From NCBI GenBank assembly GCA_023375785.1, contig SZWC01004837.1, forward strand, positions 114,304-135,571: 21,268 bases of DNA, given 5' to 3'. Below, one piece after another: positions 18,340-21,268 of this stretch; positions within the stretch are counted from its first letter, which is position 1; the number at the start of each line of letters is the position of its first letter. The DNA is from Penium margaritaceum. Taxonomy: Eukaryota; Streptophyta; Zygnematophyceae; Desmidiales; Peniaceae. The notes under the pieces are model-generated. The model was not told the DNA's origin and made no database searches. It saw nothing but the letters and a program-made list of their open reading frames with translations. The translations under genes and the position numbers were made by a program.

Positions 18340-20462
18340 ACAAGTTTCCTACTCGACCGTCTCTGGTTATGTGCAGAACAAAGCCATGCGTCGTAGCACC
18401 AATGAATCAAAGATGACTGCCTTTGCCTCACGGAGATGGGGCACTTTCAGTAATGCCTCCTCTTTAGTGTAAAAGGGAAGCAATAGTAGTAGCAACAGTG
18501 GAAGGGGTGCAAAATGCCAAGGAAACTGCCATAACTATGGCAAGGTTGGGCAGTGGGACACTGGGCTCGAGAGTGTGGTGCACCCAAGAGAGAGGGAGGA
18601 GATGAGGATGAATGGCGATCGGAAAATGGTGGGGAGGATCCCACAACCTTGATGGCTGCGTGTGCCTCCAACAAAGGGAGGGAGATCCTTAGGCCAGGAA
18701 CCTGCAGTCTTGACTCAGGCACAAACGAGCACACCACTTAGGAGAAGAGAAACTTTATCTCTCTTGCTCCATGCAACAAGAACTTCAGAGTCGCCAAGGG
18801 CAAGGTTGAGACACCTGAGGGGATTGGTATTAATCTGGTCATAGTGGGTGTCAACGGTAGAGATTCTGACCTCAAGCGAGAGGGAATGGTCTACTTGCCC
18901 TCCTTCACAGCCAACTTGCTCTCTGTCTCTAAGATAACTAACCATGGCATGACAGTGATGTTTGCAGAGAAAGAAGCAGTGAAACTCCCTACCAAGGACA
19001 TCAACATCTCCTACTCTGCCAACAAGGTTGTCGTACAGGTTCCTCGCGTTGATGTACAGTACGTCTTGCAGACCAAAACGACAACCTGGAGATCTAAATC
19101 TTCAGTCAAGAGTGATGAGGAGGAGAGCGGCAATGTAGATTCAGATGAGGAAGGACATGTTGGAGCAGCGGAAGCACTGGAACCAAACAGTTTGGCCACA
19201 AAATTGCAAGAAAACGCAACCACACGGGTTGTTCATTCTAACATGTGCACATCCTCCACAAACCTATGGCACATGCGCTTTGGACAAGTGGCTCATTGTA
19301 CATTGGAGCTCATGGGAAAGGCGGAGCTAATTTGTGGGATAGAGCTAGGTGATGAGGCAGAGGGAGCCGAGATCATATGTGAGCCATGCCTTCAAGGCGA
19401 GGCAAAAAGGAAACCCTTCAAGGGCAATGGCACTCATGCTCTCACATGCCTTGACGTTGTCCACTCTGACGTTTATGGTCCCTTTTGCATACTGTCAAAT
19501 GGACGCAGCGGATATACTCTCACATGCATCGATGACAATAGCCGGAATGTCTGGATATACTTTCTCAAAAAGAAAAGTTAGGTGAAGGAGAATCTGCAGG
19601 CCTTTGTCACTATGGTTGAGCGACAGAGTGCAAAGAAGGTGAAGGCATTCAAGACAGACAATGGGGGAGAGAACGAAGCCTGCAGGGAGTGGCTCAAGTT
19701 GTAGGGCATTGAACACCAGAAAACTACCCCCTACTCACCTCAAAGCAACGGCATAGCAGATAGGATGAACCAGACCCTCTTGGGCATGACAAGGTGCATG
19801 CTTTTTTAGGCCAAGCTACCTCCTAGGTTCTGGGCTGAAGCAGCACGTACAGCTACCTACCTCGTGAATCTCACACATGCATCAGCTGTGTGAAGGAGAG
19901 GCGAGAAGAAACAAACACAGCGACTAAAGACGCTTTAAAAAACATGGTCAGGTAGGAAGCCGGACGTCTCCCATCTCAAATTGTTTGGTTGCACCCGTTT
20001 TGCCAAGGTCCAGGCCGTTAAGAGCCCTGGAAAGCCTTTGTAAGAGTACAAAAGCGCATTTTTATCGGTTATGACACCACCCATAAAGCATATAGACTGT
20101 GGGACCTAGGAGCCAAGAAGGTCATCCGCAGCAAAGACGTCGATTTCCACGAAAGGTATGTGAGTAAAGGAGAGCTTCTCGAACTCGCAAACGTTCCAAA
20201 ACAGGGAGAGTGGCTCACTCTCCTTGAGGAGGGAGACAAAGCACTTGCACAATGGCATGAACTAGATGTTGTAATTGTCAGGATGAGATCCACGTGGTGC
20301 GGTCCCGACGTTTGTCTGATCGCCTCTAGTGGTTCACGTCTACTGTTTTTGGGCGAATCTGAGACTGAGCGTGAGCTTTCTGGTCGCCTCACGCTATGTG
20401 AGCAGGAATTTAGAAACAGTCATTTTGCAAAGGGAATAACATCATTTTGCGTTCGTCTTTAA
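18340..20462 (+). pseudogene. Ty1/copia Gag-protease-integrase remnant lacking reverse transcriptase
   Basis: In order: late Gag (VSGYVQNKAMRRSTNES, near 18360); a zinc knuckle whose second Cys is Tyr (CHNYGKVG) and which is split by a frameshift before HWAREC; protease DSGTNEH (near 18715); the GAG-pre-integrase zinc site LWHMRFGQVAH with CEPC (19267-19390); then the integrase core. Its acidic residues are HSDVYGP (Asp near 19467), KTDNGGEN, and IADRMNQ, where the usual Glu is Asp (19759-19761). After FWAEAARTATYLVN, frame changes near 19888, 19936 and 20075 lead through GRKPDVSHLKLFGC and FIGYDTTHKAYRLWD to TAA 20460-20462. In-frame stops are TAG 18739, 19579, 19702 and 19807 and TAA 20041. 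RT and RNase H are missing. Confidence 0.9.
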
Positions 20463-20529
20463 ACATGGACATCATCACAACATTTATAGGGCTAGTCATG
20501 AACTTTCCAGTGCACCAAACTCCATGCAA

Positions 20530-20715
20530 TTCGGCCAAGCATAGCTCAAATTATGCTTGCCGAAGCGCAGGTCTCACCCACCACAGAAGCCTGACGCCGC
20601 CACTCGCCGTGGCGCCTTCATTCACTACGAAGCGCCTTTCCCAAGGCGCATGTCCCATTGCACATGGTGTGGGGGTCCCCTGCACTGTTTCTATGCACCC
20701 TACCCACTTTTGGGT
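20530..20715. repeat. Series of short hairpins
   Basis: Three clear stems: 20530-20543 with 20552-20564 (13 pairs, one bulge), 20632-20638 with 20643-20649 (7 bp perfect, 4-nt loop) and 20702-20706 with 20711-20715 (5 bp perfect, 4-nt loop). No protein-coding signal is convincing. The region sits between the copia remnant and the right-hand LTR. Confidence 0.7.
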
Positions 20716-20740
20716 CGTGTTTGGTGATGGGGTGTGACGA

Positions 20741-20751
20741 GGTTCGAAACC
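20741..20751 (+). promoter_or_regulatory. Pol III B-box-like motif
   Basis: GGTTCGAAACC fits the B-box consensus GGTTCGANNCC exactly, and TTTT follows at 20775-20778. No convincing A-box was found upstream, so it may be a SINE relic or chance. The minus-strand frame across it yields an RTGFEPRHTP peptide, which is what antisense reading of such a motif gives. Confidence 0.35.
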
Positions 20752-20765
20752 TGTCCGCGGACCTG

Positions 20766-20873
20766 CAGTCAGAATTTTGACTAGGTCCCCGAGTAACAAA
20801 ACGTACTACTGAGTTTCGGACGTCGAGCCAGGATTTTGGCTAAGTCCCTCGATAACAACCTGCACTACTGGAT
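20766..20873. repeat. Two diverged tandem units of 59 bp
   Basis: Units starting at 20766 and 20825 share the skeleton of a small hairpin, then GTCCC, AACAA and ACTACTG. The hairpin stems are AGTCA/TGACT (20767-20771, 20778-20782) in the first unit and AGCCA/TGGCT (20826-20830, 20837-20841) in the second, so one base pair differs by a compensated T-A to C-G exchange. Confidence 0.75.
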
Positions 20874-21251
20874 CCGGTGGATGATCCACCTGATCAGGCG
20901 GAGCATCCACCGGACGCCTCGGCAGGCCTATCGGAGCATTTTCTCCACATGGTATTTTTGTTACTCGGTCCGGTCGATTATCGACCGGATTTCGAGTCAC
21001 AGCCGGCTCCCAGAGCCGCTGCGCATACCCCAACTTTGGAAAGCCATATCTCCCTCGATACTTGTCCGATTCCGGCGAAACAACTTCCACCGGATTCAAC
21101 GACTCGTCAACTTTCAGGGGCAATCCTCCATTTTAAGATCAGAGCACTTGTGGAGTCGCCAGATCCGCCAGAGCGGCGTTTCCACTTTCTGGCGGCTCGT
21201 TGGCGCCTCCCGACGCCGCACTTGGGCATGCGGAGGGGCAATTTTTCAACA
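20766..21251 (-). mobile_element. 3' LTR (minus orientation) of an LTR element lying beyond the right edge; inner border uncertain
   Basis: On the minus strand a purine tract (21264-21252) is followed at once by TGTTG at 21251, the classic polypurine tract/LTR junction. Since transcription is right to left, this is the 3' LTR and the element body lies past the window. The LTR holds nested palindromes: 20789-20801 with 20956-20968 (13 bp), 20873-20882 with 20905-20914 (10 bp) and 20969-20978 with 20980-20989 (10 bp, 1-nt loop). The left end given is only where the patterned sequence begins; no matching CA end was proved. A 105-codon minus frame inside shows no known domain. Confidence 0.55.
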
Positions 21252-21264
21252 TTCTCCCCCTTGC
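21252..21264 (-). promoter_or_regulatory. Polypurine tract
   Basis: Minus-strand GCAAGGGGGAGAA immediately precedes the TGTTG LTR start. Such tracts resist RNase H and prime plus-strand DNA synthesis in LTR retrotransposons. The GGGGGAGAA-TGTTG junction resembles those of copia elements. Confidence 0.65.
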
Positions 21265-21268
21265 ACCT

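Noticed and set aside
1-20462. Firm claim of a variant nuclear code with TAA/TAG as Gln
   Set aside because: The TGA codons at Arg-like positions and the real frameshifts fit deamination decay of dead elements better; no host gene is present here to test the code.
20551-20799. Minus frame containing RTGFEPRHTP
   Set aside because: This peptide is what a tRNA or SINE B-box gives when translated antisense, so it is not evidence of a protein.
1-21268. CRISPR arrays, bacterial operons, rRNA or functional tRNA genes
   Set aside because: No regularly spaced repeats with spacers, no bacterial gene organisation and no complete tRNA cloverleaf were found. The only tRNA-like sequence has unpaired acceptor arms.

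Overview
The window reads as eukaryotic nuclear DNA, most likely from a large-genome plant or alga. It is built from layered, decayed transposable elements and holds no host gene I can recognise. The evidence is three classes of element with diagnostic protein motifs: hAT DNA transposons (BED finger, DUF659-like core, C-terminal dimerisation domain), a Ty3/gypsy retrotransposon and Ty1/copia retrotransposons. There are no bacterial operons, Shine-Dalgarno-spaced genes or rRNA. The host lineage is an inference.

Layout, left to right. 1-736 (-): N-terminal part of a BED-finger hAT transposase running off the left edge. 777-1550: non-coding DNA with a chain of near-perfect hairpins, a 31-C homopolymer and a GGATCC-type simple repeat. 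About 1640-4310 (-): a long unrecognised Gln- and Ala-rich, largely helical coding frame. 4216-10755 (-): a Ty3/gypsy-like element in the order Gln-rich N-terminus, Gag with zinc knuckle, linker, protease 1, reverse transcriptase, RNase H, linker, second protease; no integrase was found. 10756-11990: no gene recognised. 12009-13100 (-): 5' part of a copia element (Gag, zinc knuckle, protease). 13101-14200: nothing recognised. 14222 to about 17434 (-): a second, complete-length but broken hAT transposase with a poly-Gln segment. 17440-18110: nothing recognised. 18118-18170 (-): tRNA-like Pol III promoter remnant, probably a SINE. 18340-20462 (+): copia remnant (Gag, protease, integrase, no reverse transcriptase). 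20520-21251: hairpin-rich DNA that includes the 3' LTR, in minus orientation, of an element lying beyond the right edge; its polypurine tract is at 21252-21264.

The most striking signal crosses all these elements. When each coding frame is read through its stops, I hand-count about 43 TAG/TAA codons, nearly all where Gln fits, and about 11 TGA codons where Arg fits. Almost no stops sit where other residues are expected. All are one C-to-T change from CAG, CAA or CGA. The simplest reading is cytosine deamination of methylated, silenced elements in CHG, CHH and CG contexts. A TAR=Gln genetic code would explain the TAR part but not the TGA part. None of the elements looks able to encode its full protein set: there are frameshifts, a deletion in the reverse transcriptase, and altered catalytic residues in one protease and one integrase.
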